The notes below the pieces were generated by a model. That model was not told where the DNA came from, ran no database searches, and worked only from the letters and a program-made list of their open reading frames with translations. A program made the position numbers and the translations under genes. Positions 36,326 to 45,279 of a stretch of 64,000 nucleotides of DNA are shown here, in pieces; the stretch's first letter is position 1, and each line of letters begins with the position of its first letter. The DNA is from Sodalis glossinidius str. 'morsitans' (lineage in GTDB: Bacteria > Pseudomonadota > Gammaproteobacteria > Enterobacterales > Enterobacteriaceae): positions 806,001-870,000 of the forward strand of contig NC_007712.1 of the NCBI RefSeq assembly GCF_000010085.1. The letters run 5' to 3'.

Positions 36326-37258
36326 ATGACATATGCATTGGAGTTGGAGCAGTTGACCAAGACCTACGCAGGAGGCGTACAGGCTCTGAAAGGGATCGAT
36401 CTGAATGTGGAAGCCGGCGATTTCTATGCGCTACTTGGCCCCAACGGGGCGGGAAAATCCACCACCATCGGCATTATCAGCGCTCTGGTGAACAAGAGCG
36501 CCGGTAAAGTGCGGGTGTTCGGCTACGATACCGATAAGGACATTGTCAATGCGAAACGCCAGCTGGGTCTGGTGCCGCAGGAATTTAATTTCAACCCGTT
36601 TGAAACTATCTATCAAATCGTGGTACACCAGGCCGGCTACTACGGCGTGGAGCGCAAGCAGGCTGCGGCCCGCGCGGAAAAATATCTGCGCCAGCTGGAT
36701 CTGTGGGACAAACGCGACGAGCGCGCCCGCATGCTCTCCGGCGGCATGAAGCGCCGGCTGATGATCGCGCGCGCGCTGATGCATGAGCCGAAGCTTCTGA
36801 TCCTGGATGAACCCACCGCCGGCGTCGATATCGAGCTGCGCCGTTCCATGTGGGTTTTTTTGCGCGATCTGAACAACAGCGGCACCACGATTATATTAAC
36901 GACGCATTACCTGGAAGAGGCGGAGATGCTTTGTCGGCATATCGGCATTATCCAGCACGGCCGACTGATGGAAAATACGTCTATGCGCGAGCTGCTGTCA
37001 AAGATGAAATCCGAGACCTTCATACTGGATTTGGCGGCGAAAAGCGCGCTGCCGCAGCTGAACGGGTATCGCAGCCAGCTGCTTGATACCAGTACGCTGG
37101 AGGTGGAAGTGATGCGCGAACAGGGACTTAATAGCCTGTTCAGTCAGCTAAGCGCACAGGGGGTACAGGTGTTGAGTATGCGCAATAAGGCCAACCGCCT
37201 GGAGGAATTATTCGTGTCATTGGTCACGGACGGCAAAGCAAGGGGTCAACGGGCATGA
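36326..37258 (+). CDS. yadG: ABC exporter ATP-binding protein YadG
   Basis: The 310-residue ATPase pairs with YadH in a two-component exporter of unknown substrate. Walker A is GPNGAGKST (38-46), the signature LSGGMKRRLM lies near 137, Walker B is LLILDEPTAGVD near 157, and the switch His is in LTTHYLEEAEML. It belongs to the ABC-2/DrrA-like class. Its stop overlaps the yadH start (ATGA), so the two are coupled. The gene is intact. Confidence 0.95.
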   Translation: MTYALELEQLTKTYAGGVQALKGIDLNVEAGDFYALLGPNGAGKSTTIGIISALVNKSAGKVRVFGYDTDKDIVNAKRQLGLVPQEFNFNPFETIYQIVVHQAGYYGVERKQAAARAEKYLRQLDLWDKRDERARMLSGGMKRRLMIARALMHEPKLLILDEPTAGVDIELRRSMWVFLRDLNNSGTTIILTTHYLEEAEMLCRHIGIIQHGRLMENTSMRELLSKMKSETFILDLAAKSALPQLNGYRSQLLDTSTLEVEVMREQGLNSLFSQLSAQGVQVLSMRNKANRLEELFVSLVTDGKARGQRA

Positions 37259-38025
37259 TGCAGCTGTATTGGGTCGCATTTAAAAGCATATTACGTAAAG
37301 AAATTAACCGGTTCGCACGGATCTGGGTGCAAACCCTGGTGCCGCCGGTCATTACCATGACGCTGTATTTTATCATTTTCGGCAATCTCATCGGATCGCA
37401 GATTGGTGCCATGCACGGCTTTTCGTACATGCAGTTCATCGTGCCGGGCCTGATTATGATGGCGGTGATCACCAACGCCTACACTAACGTCGCGTCATCG
37501 TTCTTCAGCGCCAAGTTTCAGCGCAACATCGAAGAACTGTTGGTGGCGCCGGTGCCTACCCATGTGATCATTGCGGGGTATGTGGGCGGCGGCGTGGCGC
37601 GCGCGATTTGCGTTGGCATTCTGGTGACGGCGGTATCGTTGTTCTTCATGCCGCTCCAGGTCCACTCCTGGTGGATGGTCGTGCTGGCACTGATATTGAC
37701 CGCGGTGCTGTTTTCGCTGGCGGGTTTGCTTAATGCGGTCTTTGCCAAAAGCTTTGATGACATCAGCATTGTTCCCACCTTCGTGCTTACACCGCTGACC
37801 TATCTGGGCGGCGTGTTCTATTCGTTAACGCTGCTGCCGCCGTTCTGGCAGGTGGTGTCGCGCTTGAACCCGGTGGTGTATATGATTAGCGGCTTCCGCT
37901 ATGGCTTCTTGAGCATCAGCGACGTGCCGCTTACGCTTACGCTTGCAGTGCTGGTGGCTTTTATCTTGGTGTTTTATCTGCTGTGCTGGACGCTTATCCA
38001 GCGCGGACGCGGTTTGCGCACCTAG
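37255..38025 (+). CDS. yadH: ABC exporter permease YadH
   Basis: An ABC-2 type permease of 256 residues with six membrane helices, at about 25-45, 60-80, 105-130, 140-165, 173-195 and 228-250. The conserved FGFRYG-like end of the family is present as MISGFRYGFLSISD, and PLTYLGGVFYSLTLLP is the usual fifth loop. It is translated with YadG. The gene is intact. Confidence 0.94.
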   Translation: MMQLYWVAFKSILRKEINRFARIWVQTLVPPVITMTLYFIIFGNLIGSQIGAMHGFSYMQFIVPGLIMMAVITNAYTNVASSFFSAKFQRNIEELLVAPVPTHVIIAGYVGGGVARAICVGILVTAVSLFFMPLQVHSWWMVVLALILTAVLFSLAGLLNAVFAKSFDDISIVPTFVLTPLTYLGGVFYSLTLLPPFWQVVSRLNPVVYMISGFRYGFLSISDVPLTLTLAVLVAFILVFYLLCWTLIQRGRGLRT

Positions 38026-38238
38026 CCTGACTGGCGGCGCTAGCGCCGCGCCGTGGCGTGTTGCGGCTTAATCCTGTTTCAGCGCGGGCTGGCCGGTTGG
38101 GCCACCACGATAGGGAACGGGCGCGGGCGTAAATTCACCCGCGGCCCGCGGGTGCCAGAACTCAGGCAGTCTCTCCCTGCGGCCCTTGGCGCGCCGTACC
38201 GCTGGGTAACGCTGCCTGTGGGGTTTGGCGCGGATGGT

Positions 38239-38619
38239 TCAGGCCATCTGCACCGGCAGTGCTTTGGCGGTGCGCTGTAGCTGATTGTGTTGGTCGAAAT
38301 AGGCCACCCGGGGTGCGTGATGTCGCGCCTCTTCGTCCGGCATTTGCACATAGGCGCAAATAATCAATAAATCGCCGACGCAGGCGCAGCGCGCGGCCGC
38401 GCCGTTGACCGAGATGATGCGCGAGCCGCGTTCGGCGGCAATTGCGTAGGTAGAGAAGCGCTGACCGTTGTCGACGTTATAAATATCAATCGCTTCATAC
38501 TCCAGGATACCCGCTGCATCCAGAAAGTCCTGATCGATAGCGCAGGAACCTTCGTAATGGAGATCCACCTGGGTGACGTGCACCCGGTGTAGCTTGCCTC
38601 GTAACATCGTGCGTTGCAT
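38239..38619 (-). CDS. panD: Aspartate 1-decarboxylase proenzyme
   Basis: PanD makes beta-alanine for pantothenate. It cuts itself between Gly24 and Ser25 (HYEGSCAID) to give the pyruvoyl group. All 126 residues align with the E. coli enzyme, with Lys9, Tyr22 and Arg54-type positions kept (STYAIAAERGSR). It begins 20 bases after panC; in E. coli another gene lies between them, so here panB-panC-panD is compact. The gene is intact. Confidence 0.96.
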   Translation of the reverse strand: MQRTMLRGKLHRVHVTQVDLHYEGSCAIDQDFLDAAGILEYEAIDIYNVDNGQRFSTYAIAAERGSRIISVNGAAARCACVGDLLIICAYVQMPDEEARHHAPRVAYFDQHNQLQRTAKALPVQMA

Positions 38620-38639
38620 GAGCTTAAGCCTTTTAACCG

Positions 38640-39494
38640 TTATGAAATGAGATCCACTTGCGCATTATCAATCAGCCGGGCCTTACCCAGCCAGGCGGTG
38701 AATAACACCACCGCTCGCCGACTGTCGACCGTCAGCGGCTGCAGGGTCTGCGCGTCGCGAATGACCAATGTATCCGGCCTGAGCCCGGCCTGAAGCAGTT
38801 GTTCCGTCGCTGAGGTCAGCAACCCATCAATGTGGCGTTCGCCTTCGCGCAACTGCGCCACCAGCCGCATGAGCACCTGATTGAGCTGCGGCGCCAGGCG
38901 GCGCTCCTCGGCGCTCAGATAACCGTTGCGCGAACTGAGCGCCAGCCCATCGGCGGCGCGCACCGTTGGTACGCCGATAATCTCGATATCATAGCTCATG
39001 TCGCGCACCAGTTGACGAATAAACGCCAGTTGCTGAAAGTCCTTTTCGCCGAAGCAGGCCACGTCCGGCTGAACCAGATTAAACAGCTTGCTGACAATGG
39101 TGGCGACGCCGCGGAAATGGCCCGGCCGGCTTTCACCTTCCAGGATATTGGCGAAACGGGGCACATCGACAAAGGTCTGACTGGCGAGATCGTCGGGGTA
39201 GATTACCCCCGTCGCCGGTGCGAAGACCATGTCCACGCCGCGCCTTGTTAGCTGTTCGCAGTCCTCCTGAAGCGTTCGCGGGTAGGCCGCAAGATCTTCC
39301 GGCCGGTCGAACTGCATCGGGTTGACGAACACGCTGACCACGACTTTATCCGCGCGGGCGCGCCCGGCGTCAATCAGCGCCATATGGCCTTCGTGCAAAT
39401 TTCCCATGGTCGGGATCAGGGCGATACGCTTATGCTCCTGACTCCACTGTTTAACCGTCTGACGCAGTGTTGGCGGCGTTTCGATAATCAGCAC
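38640..39494 (-). CDS. panC: Pantothenate synthetase
   Basis: PanC joins pantoate and beta-alanine with ATP. The start is GTG at 39,494 (MLIIETPPTLRQ): it has AAGGAG six bases before and gives the family N-terminus, while the upstream Met at 39,512 would add six residues and lie inside the ribosome site. Motifs include PTMGNLHEGHMALI (the HIGH-like ATP site), FGEKDFQQLAFIRQ and LALSSRNGYL (the KMSKS equivalent). The length, 284 residues, is normal. Confidence 0.95.
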   Translation of the reverse strand: MLIIETPPTLRQTVKQWSQEHKRIALIPTMGNLHEGHMALIDAGRARADKVVVSVFVNPMQFDRPEDLAAYPRTLQEDCEQLTRRGVDMVFAPATGVIYPDDLASQTFVDVPRFANILEGESRPGHFRGVATIVSKLFNLVQPDVACFGEKDFQQLAFIRQLVRDMSYDIEIIGVPTVRAADGLALSSRNGYLSAEERRLAPQLNQVLMRLVAQLREGERHIDGLLTSATEQLLQAGLRPDTLVIRDAQTLQPLTVDSRRAVVLFTAWLGKARLIDNAQVDLIS

Positions 39495-39508
39495 GGGAGT
39501 CTCCTTCA

Positions 39509-40297
39509 TCATTGAAAGCTATGTTCGGCCGCGGGAAACTGGCCGGTTTCGACCTCTTGCACGTAGCGGCGTACGGCGGCGGCAATATCCCCGCCTGCCG
39601 CCAGAAAATCTTTGGCGAAGGAGGGTGCGCTATCGCCGGTGATGCCGAGCGCATCCTGCATGACCAGGATCTGGCCGTCGGTCACGGCGCCGGCACCAAT
39701 GCCGATAACCGGAATGCTCAGCTCATGCGTTACGCGTTCCGCCAGCGCGACCGGTACGCATTCCAGCACCAGCAACTGGGCGCCGGCCTGTTCCAGCGTC
39801 CGTGCGTCGGCCAGCAGCTGGTCTGCGCCGACCGCATCGCGCCCTTGAATTTTATAGCCGCCGAAGATATTCACAGATTGCGGGGTTAGGCCAAGGTGGC
39901 CGCAGACGGGTACCGCCCGCGCGGTCAGACCGTTAACGGTATCGGCTAGCCATGCGCCGCCCTCAAGCTTGACCATATTGGCGCCCGCGCGCATCAGCGC
40001 TGCCGCATTTTCAAAGGTCTGTGCCGGCGTCGCGTAGCTCATGAATGGCAGATCGGCCAGCAGCAGGCACGAGGGCGCGCCGCGCCGCACGCAGCGGGTA
40101 TGATAAACCATATCCTCCAGGGTGACCGGCAGCGTCGAGTCATGGCCCTGCATGGTCATGCCCAAAGAATCGCCCACCAGCATCACCTTAATCCCCTGTT
40201 CGGCGAACAGGCGGGCAAATGCGGCGTCGTAAGCGGTAATGGAGGTGAATTTGCGCTGTTGCTGTTTCCATTTGCGCAAATGAGAAATCGTGGTCAT
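39509..40297 (-). CDS. panB: 3-methyl-2-oxobutanoate hydroxymethyltransferase
   Basis: PanB adds a hydroxymethyl group from methylene-THF to 2-oxoisovalerate, the first step to pantoate. The 262 residues have the family blocks: TAYDAAFARLFAEQGI, VGDSLGMTMQGHDSTLPV (Mg ligand Asp), MVKLEGG, PVCGHLGLTPQSVN and IGIGAG. It is first in the panB-panC-panD operon, 14 bases before panC. Intact pan genes suggest the symbiont supplies its own coenzyme A precursor. Confidence 0.96.
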   Translation of the reverse strand: MTTISHLRKWKQQQRKFTSITAYDAAFARLFAEQGIKVMLVGDSLGMTMQGHDSTLPVTLEDMVYHTRCVRRGAPSCLLLADLPFMSYATPAQTFENAAALMRAGANMVKLEGGAWLADTVNGLTARAVPVCGHLGLTPQSVNIFGGYKIQGRDAVGADQLLADARTLEQAGAQLLVLECVPVALAERVTHELSIPVIGIGAGAVTDGQILVMQDALGITGDSAPSFAKDFLAAGGDIAAAVRRYVQEVETGQFPAAEHSFQ

Positions 40298-40618
40298 GGT
40301 GTGTAACCTCTGTGCCGCGGGAGCGTCCGCTGTCAGCTTAAAGAATGGCAGCCTATTTTAATGGAAGCTTTGCCGGGGGTATAGCGTTTATCGCACAAAA
40401 CAAGGGGGGGACATTGACATGACCCCGTCGCGGGTGCTATTACCCTGCCGGCCAGAGAGAGAAGGTGGGGGAGGCGCGAACATGCATCCTTGTGCTGAAA
40501 CCCGGAGGCCGGCGCGTGAGGGCGGGCCGCGACGTGGCCTCTGGCATGAGGCGAGAGAAGGCAGAGACCGCCGCACGGGCGTTAGTGTGCCATGGCGTCA
40601 GCGTGCGGGCGGCAGCGC
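40298..40618. other. Intergenic region between folK and panB
   Basis: No gene is supported. It should hold the pan operon promoter on the minus strand. A run of seven G (40,404-40,410) and a GC-rich, purine-biased stretch (40,440-40,560) stand out. Confidence 0.5.
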
Positions 40619-41125
40619 TCAGTCCTGGTGGTAACTGTGCTCCTCATCCCAATAGGTGAGGCCGTTGCGCGGCACCTGACGCAGACGTTCAGCCAGCGGG
40701 ACGCCGTTGGGAAACTGAAGATCCGGGGCGAGCTCCGCGAGGGGATAGAGCATAAACTCGCGGTTGTGCATGTCGTAATGCGGTACCGTCAGACGCGAGG
40801 TAGCGATAATGCGCTCGCCGAACAGCAAAATATCCAGATCCAGCGTGCGTGGCCCAAAGCGATCGGCCTTGCGCGTACGTCCCTGGCGCAGTTCGATCGC
40901 TTGGGTGTGATCGAGCAGCGTTTCCGGTGCCAAGGTTGTGTTCAATGCCACGACGGCGTTAAGGAAATCGGGTTGATCCTGCGGGCCCAGCGGGCGACTG
41001 CGATAATAGGATGAGCAGGCGACCAACCGGGTTTGCGGCAGGCTCGCCAGCGCCACGAGGGCGGCGCTTACCTGCTGTAGAGGTTCCGCCAGATTGCTGC
41101 CAAGAGCCAGCCAGACGCACTCCAT
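40619..41125 (-). CDS. folK: HPPK: hydroxymethyldihydropterin pyrophosphokinase
   Basis: FolK transfers pyrophosphate from ATP to hydroxymethyl-dihydropterin in folate synthesis. The 168 residues begin MECVWLALGSNLAEPLQQV. The substrate-binding blocks are SSYYRSRPLGPQDQPDFLNAV and the Mg-binding LDLDILLFG. The start overlaps the pcnB stop by one base (TGATG), giving coupled translation as in E. coli. The gene is intact. Confidence 0.95.
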   Translation of the reverse strand: MECVWLALGSNLAEPLQQVSAALVALASLPQTRLVACSSYYRSRPLGPQDQPDFLNAVVALNTTLAPETLLDHTQAIELRQGRTRKADRFGPRTLDLDILLFGERIIATSRLTVPHYDMHNREFMLYPLAELAPDLQFPNGVPLAERLRQVPRNGLTYWDEEHSYHQD

Positions 41126-42516
41126 CAGGCGCTGTCGCGATTGGGCGCCCGACGGCGCGGACGGGAACGAGTCGGACCCTCATCGCCAAGGGTGGTAAGC
41201 ATATTTTTTTGCCGCGGCGGCGCGGCGACCTGAAACTCACCCCACCAGCGGCTTAGTCGCTGTAATTCAGCGTTCTTTTCGACTTCGGCGCGTAGCGTCA
41301 GCAAATCATAGGAGGCGCGGAACTTGGGATGTTCCATCAGCTTATGGGCGCGCTTGCCCTGGCGGCGCGATAGCCGCAGCTGCAGTTGCCACATATCCCG
41401 CATCAGGGCGGTTAATCGTTTCGGGATGGCCAGTGTTCTACATTGTTTGTCGAGGATGTCGTTCATCGCCAGAGAAAACGCGTCGAAATAGGACAGGCCG
41501 CTCTCCTGGGTCAGTTTTTGCGCATGCTCCAGCAGCGGATACCACAACATGGCGGCGAACAAGAAGGCCGGATTGACCCGCATATCGCTGCGCAAACGCT
41601 GATCGGTGTTGGCCAGAACGCGGATGACCATCTGCTCCATATAGCTGTCGCCGTGCTCGGTAAAGTTACGGCTAATCAGCGGAAACAGCGGCTGGAACAG
41701 CTGGTATTCGCACAGCAGGTGGTAAGTGGCTTCACCATAGCCCGCCTGTAGCAGCTTGAGAGCTTCTTCAAACAGCCGCGCGGGCGGAATGTCGTGCAGC
41801 AACGCCGCCAAACGGGGAATCGGTTCGGCGGTTTCGCGGCTGATGGTCATGTCCAGCTTGGCGGCAAAGCGCACCGCGCGCAGCATGCGAACCGGATCTT
41901 CCCGGTAGCGGGTTTCCGGATCGCCAATCAGGCGAATAGTGCCTTCCTGTAAATCTTTAAGCCCTCCGGTATAGTCGCGCAGGGTGAAATCGGCCACGCT
42001 GTAATAGAGACTGTTCACGGAAAAGTCACGGCGCTGGGCGTCTTCTTCAATGGAACCGAAAATATTGTCGCGCAGCAGCATGCCGTTTTGCCCGGTCAGG
42101 GCTGCCCCCGTCGCTCCTTCTTCCGGCTCCAGCACCTGATGATGGCCGCGGAAGGTGGCGACTTCGATAATTTCGGGCCCGAACATGACGTGAGCCAGCC
42201 GGAAACGGCGGCCGACCAGACGGCAGTTGCGGAACAGTTTACGCATCTGCTCCGGGGTCGCGCTGGTGGTGATGTCGAAGTCCTTGGGCTTTTTACCCAG
42301 CAGCAGATCGCGCACGCCACCGCCGACCAGGTAGGCTACGTATCCCGCTTTGTTCAGGCGGTAAAGGACCTTTAATGCGTTTTCACTGATCTCTTTACGG
42401 GAGATGGTGTGCTGGTCGCGCGGGATAATCGTCAAAGGGCGTATATCCTCGGGTGCCGTTTCCACGCTTTCACGATTGAGCATCTTACGGCAGAAGTTGG
42501 CTACTCGGGTAAAAAT
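41125..42516 (-). CDS. pcnB: Poly(A) polymerase I, probable AUU start
   Basis: PcnB adds 3' poly(A) tails that tag RNA for decay and controls plasmid copy number. The nucleotidyltransferase motif LVGGGVRDLLLGKKPKDFDI is complete, as is the RNA-binding region RRDFSVNSLYYSV. The enterobacterial protein begins (M)FTRVANFCRK. Here the codon before FTR is ATT at 42,516-42,514, and TTGAGGTG precedes it at the right distance, exactly as in E. coli, where AUU is the proven start. An ATG in frame lies 21 bases further up without a suitable site. The product is then 463 residues. The basic tail (RSRPRRRAPNRDSA) is normal. Confidence 0.93.
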   Translation of the reverse strand: MFTRVANFCRKMLNRESVETAPEDIRPLTIIPRDQHTISRKEISENALKVLYRLNKAGYVAYLVGGGVRDLLLGKKPKDFDITTSATPEQMRKLFRNCRLVGRRFRLAHVMFGPEIIEVATFRGHHQVLEPEEGATGAALTGQNGMLLRDNIFGSIEEDAQRRDFSVNSLYYSVADFTLRDYTGGLKDLQEGTIRLIGDPETRYREDPVRMLRAVRFAAKLDMTISRETAEPIPRLAALLHDIPPARLFEEALKLLQAGYGEATYHLLCEYQLFQPLFPLISRNFTEHGDSYMEQMVIRVLANTDQRLRSDMRVNPAFLFAAMLWYPLLEHAQKLTQESGLSYFDAFSLAMNDILDKQCRTLAIPKRLTALMRDMWQLQLRLSRRQGKRAHKLMEHPKFRASYDLLTLRAEVEKNAELQRLSRWWGEFQVAAPPRQKNMLTTLGDEGPTRSRPRRRAPNRDSA

Positions 42517-42615
42517 AGTACACCTCAATAGTAACAAATAAACAGGAACAACCTAAAACCGCGGCTAATAATAGCTCACCCCGCTAAGTTTGAGAATGGG
42601 TGGGTGTTTTGTCCC

Positions 42616-43465
42616 TTACGGGGCGGGCGTGGACGGCACGGCATCAAGCTGCCAGTGGTCCACCGCCCAGTTTAACATACACTCAAGGCGCATAGCGCGC
42701 CACTGCGGCGGTAGCAGCTGATTTAACAACTGTAACGCCTGCGTCAGCAGCGGTCGGGGGTCGCTCATCGGCAGCGCCGGAGCGTGATTTTATTTCGATA
42801 ATTTCAGCCCTGACGGCGACAGATGAATATAGTCAGGTTCTTTATAACCTAATTGACGATAGAACGCTAATTGGGGCGATGAGATCGGCGCCACGCACGA
42901 CCTCCGTGACGCCCGTAGCGGCATCCACCACCACCACCGCCAGATTATAGGCGAACAGCCCGTCGCGGCGGCGGATGATAAAATCTTCCTGCGCCAGCAC
43001 CGGGCTGGCATCGATTCGGCCACGCAATTTATCGTGAAAATGAAACACCGGCGCGGTTTGCCGCAGGCGGATAGCCGCCCCTGCGGCGCTCAGGTGTTGA
43101 TCGCGGCAATGGCCGTCGTAGAGACCGCCCAGGCTCTGGATACGGCTGCGGGTGCAGTCGCAATAATAACTGAGGCCGCGCCAGTGCAGCGTCACCAGCG
43201 CGGCCAAATACGCCTCATGCCGCTGCGACTGATACATGACCGGACCGTCCCAGTGCAGGCCATAATGGCGTAACTGGCGCAGCAGGGTATCGGCGGCGCC
43301 GTGGACTTCCCGTGGAGGGTCGATATCTTCGATGCGCACCCGCCACTGGCCGCGACATGCGCGCGCCTGCAAATAGCTGCCGAGGGCGGCGGCGAGAGAA
43401 CCAAAATGAAGCGCGCCGGAAGGCGACGGAGCGAAACGTCCGATGTAGGAAACTGAGGCTGGCAT
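42616..43465 (-). pseudogene. gluQ: Glutamyl-Q tRNA(Asp) synthetase, disrupted
   Basis: GluQ charges glutamate onto the queuosine base of tRNA-Asp. The Rossmann part is intact: GRFAPSPSGALHFGSL (HIGH-like), and VTEVVRGADLIA. A frameshift near 42,890 moves to LAFYRQLGYKEPDYIHL, and at 42,790-42,792 the KLSKQN of the family reads KLSK-stop-N, a Gln codon turned to TAA. The C-terminus (PALPMSDPRPLLTQAL) continues in that frame to 42,616. The enzyme is dispensable in E. coli, so loss is tolerated. The normal order with dksA is kept. Confidence 0.9.
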
Positions 43466-43547
43466 GATGGTGATGAAGGAGTAACCGAGCAGCTACCGCG
43501 ATGTCATGAATTTCCGTCAACGACACCGCAGTAAACTGGGCTCACTC

Positions 43548-44003
43548 TTACCCTGCCATCTGCTTTTCGCGAATTTCAGCCAGGGTTTTGCAGTCAATGC
43601 ACAAATCGGCGGTCGGCCGCGCTTCCAGGCGACGAATACCGATTTCCACGCCACAGGATTCGCAGAAGCCGAAATCATTTTCTTCTACTTTCTTGAGGGT
43701 TTTCTCGATTTTCTTGATAAGTTTACGCTCCCGGTCACGGTTGCGCAGCTCAAGGCTGAACTCTTCTTCCCGTGCGGCACGGTCTACCGGATCGGGGAAG
43801 TTGGCGGCCTCGTCCTGCATATGTGAGACGGTACGCCCGACTTCATCTCTGAGCTGATTACGCCACGCTTCTAAAATGCGCTTGAAATGCAGAAGCTGGG
43901 CTTCATTCATGTACTCTTCACCAGGCTTTTGCTGGTATGGTTCCACCCCGGCGATGGCGAGAATGCTCAAGGAGGATGTCTTACGGTTTTGCCCTTCTTG
44001 CAT
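43548..44003 (-). CDS. dksA: RNA polymerase-binding transcription factor DksA
   Basis: DksA enters the RNA polymerase secondary channel and works with ppGpp to control rRNA and amino-acid genes. The start MQEGQNRKTSSLSIL at 44,003 gives 151 residues, the E. coli length, with AGAAGGAG before it; the upstream open frame is ignored. The coiled-coil tip DxxDxA is Asp71, Asp74, Ala76. The zinc finger uses Cys114, Cys117, Cys135 and Cys138. The gene is complete while its neighbours are broken, so it is under selection. Confidence 0.97.
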   Translation of the reverse strand: MQEGQNRKTSSLSILAIAGVEPYQQKPGEEYMNEAQLLHFKRILEAWRNQLRDEVGRTVSHMQDEAANFPDPVDRAAREEEFSLELRNRDRERKLIKKIEKTLKKVEENDFGFCESCGVEIGIRRLEARPTADLCIDCKTLAEIREKQMAG

Positions 44004-44063
44004 GGTGCTTCTCCTTCTAACACGCACTAGCGATCCCCAACGTGGGGGAAAAACAGGCCGCTA

Positions 44064-44092
44064 TAAATAGCAGATGACGTTAAGGTTGGCAA
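44064..44092 (-). promoter_or_regulatory. Candidate dksA promoter
   Basis: On the minus strand, TTGCCA (44,092-44,087) and TATTTA (44,069-44,064) are 17 bases apart, about 60 bases before the dksA start. A GC-rich segment follows the -10, as is common for promoters sensitive to ppGpp. Confidence 0.5.
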
Positions 44093-44196
44093 TATTCATA
44101 ACGCCTACTTGACAGGGGTGTCAGGAAAGGCGTATTTAGCGCGACGGTAAACTTTGGAAAACTGACGCATTTTACGCCATTTTGCCGATAACCGCC

Positions 44197-44904
44197 CTAT
44201 GAAATAATTATCGGCAGCGGAGTGTGGATACGCATGCCGTGCCGGGATAACTGACAACCATAGCACAGGACTTCTACGCCATACTGCTGAGCCTGTAATA
44301 CCAGATCGGCATAGTGTGGGTCAATGTGGCGGGCTGGCGACACCCGGTCGATACCCGAATGCAGCACGGCGAAAAACAGCACCGCACGATACCCCATTTC
44401 CGCCATTGCCTGTAATTCTCGTAAATGTTTTTGTCCGCGCAGCGTGACCGCATCCGGGAAATAACCCGACTGGTGTTGCAATAACGTCACGGATTTCACC
44501 TCAATATAGCAGTCCGCGCGACCTTCTGCCGATAATAACCAATCTATCCTGCTGTTCTCTGCGCCATATCGCACTTCGCCGCGAAGATGCGCATATCCGG
44601 CCAGCTCTGGAATCGTTCCAGCGCGTAGCGCCTCCCCCACCAGGGTATTGGCGTGCAGCGTATTAACACCTATCCATTGACCGCTGGCGGTCTCAGTTAG
44701 TTCCCAACTATGGGGATAACGTCGTTTGCGGTTATCCGAGGCGGAATACCATACGGTATCGCCAGGGGTAGCACAGCCGGTCATGGCGCCGGTATTGGGG
44801 CAGTGAAGGGTTAATGCTTCGCCGTCAGGGGTGACGACATCGGCAAGAAAACGTTTATAACGTTGTATCAGTCGGGCGGGTTTGAGAGCAGGCTCGAATA
44901 GCAT
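44197..44904 (-). CDS. sfsA: Sugar fermentation stimulation protein SfsA
   Basis: SfsA is a DNA-binding protein first noted for raising maltose metabolism; its enzyme-like fold resembles PD-(D/E)xK nucleases. The start at 44,904 ([23 protein letters not shown]) has GGAAGG before it and gives 235 residues. Family blocks include [27 protein letters not shown] and [10 protein letters not shown]. The nuclease-like Asp and Glu-x-Lys (YIEVKS) are kept. The gene is intact. Confidence 0.93.
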
Positions 44905-44914
44905 AAGGCCTTCC

Positions 44915-45120
44915 TTAATGTGGAGCATCGCGGTGGAGGGGCCAGTTCTGCACCAGCGTATAGCGCACGCGACCGTTGTCAAACGCCGATAGCTAGAGAC
45001 TGAATCGGCTTACGTGGTTTGTCCAGCCCGGCGTATCCGGCGGAAGCGCTACCGGTTTGGTCGCCTGCCGCAGACGACCCGCTGCCGCGATGAGCGCCCG
45101 CTCCTGCGCGGCGCGCTAGA
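44915..45120 (-). pseudogene. thpR: RNA 2',3'-cyclic phosphodiesterase (LigT/ThpR), C-terminal remnant
   Basis: Two small frames carry only the end of LigT: LRQATKPVALPPDTPGWTNHV, then [22 protein letters not shown], which is the family C-terminus. A frameshift lies between them and the N-terminal two thirds are gone. Its stop lies ten bases before the sfsA start, as expected from the E. coli order sfsA-ligT-hrpB. Confidence 0.75.
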
Positions 45121-45279
45121 GGCTTCGACGGGACGGCGGGTGTGAGGTGCAGGCATAAACGGGTTCTTCATCAAGAGGCGGCGCCCCTGACGCCGTCAGG
45201 GGCGGAACCGATCATTGTTCCAGGATGCAGCGATGCTACAATGCCTGCCCTGGAATGTTAACCTTTTCGCGGAGACGTT

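Noticed and set aside
40404..40410. G7 run as a phase-variation tract upstream of panB
   Set aside because: It is upstream of the coding region, not near a visible promoter, and runs of this length are expected occasionally.
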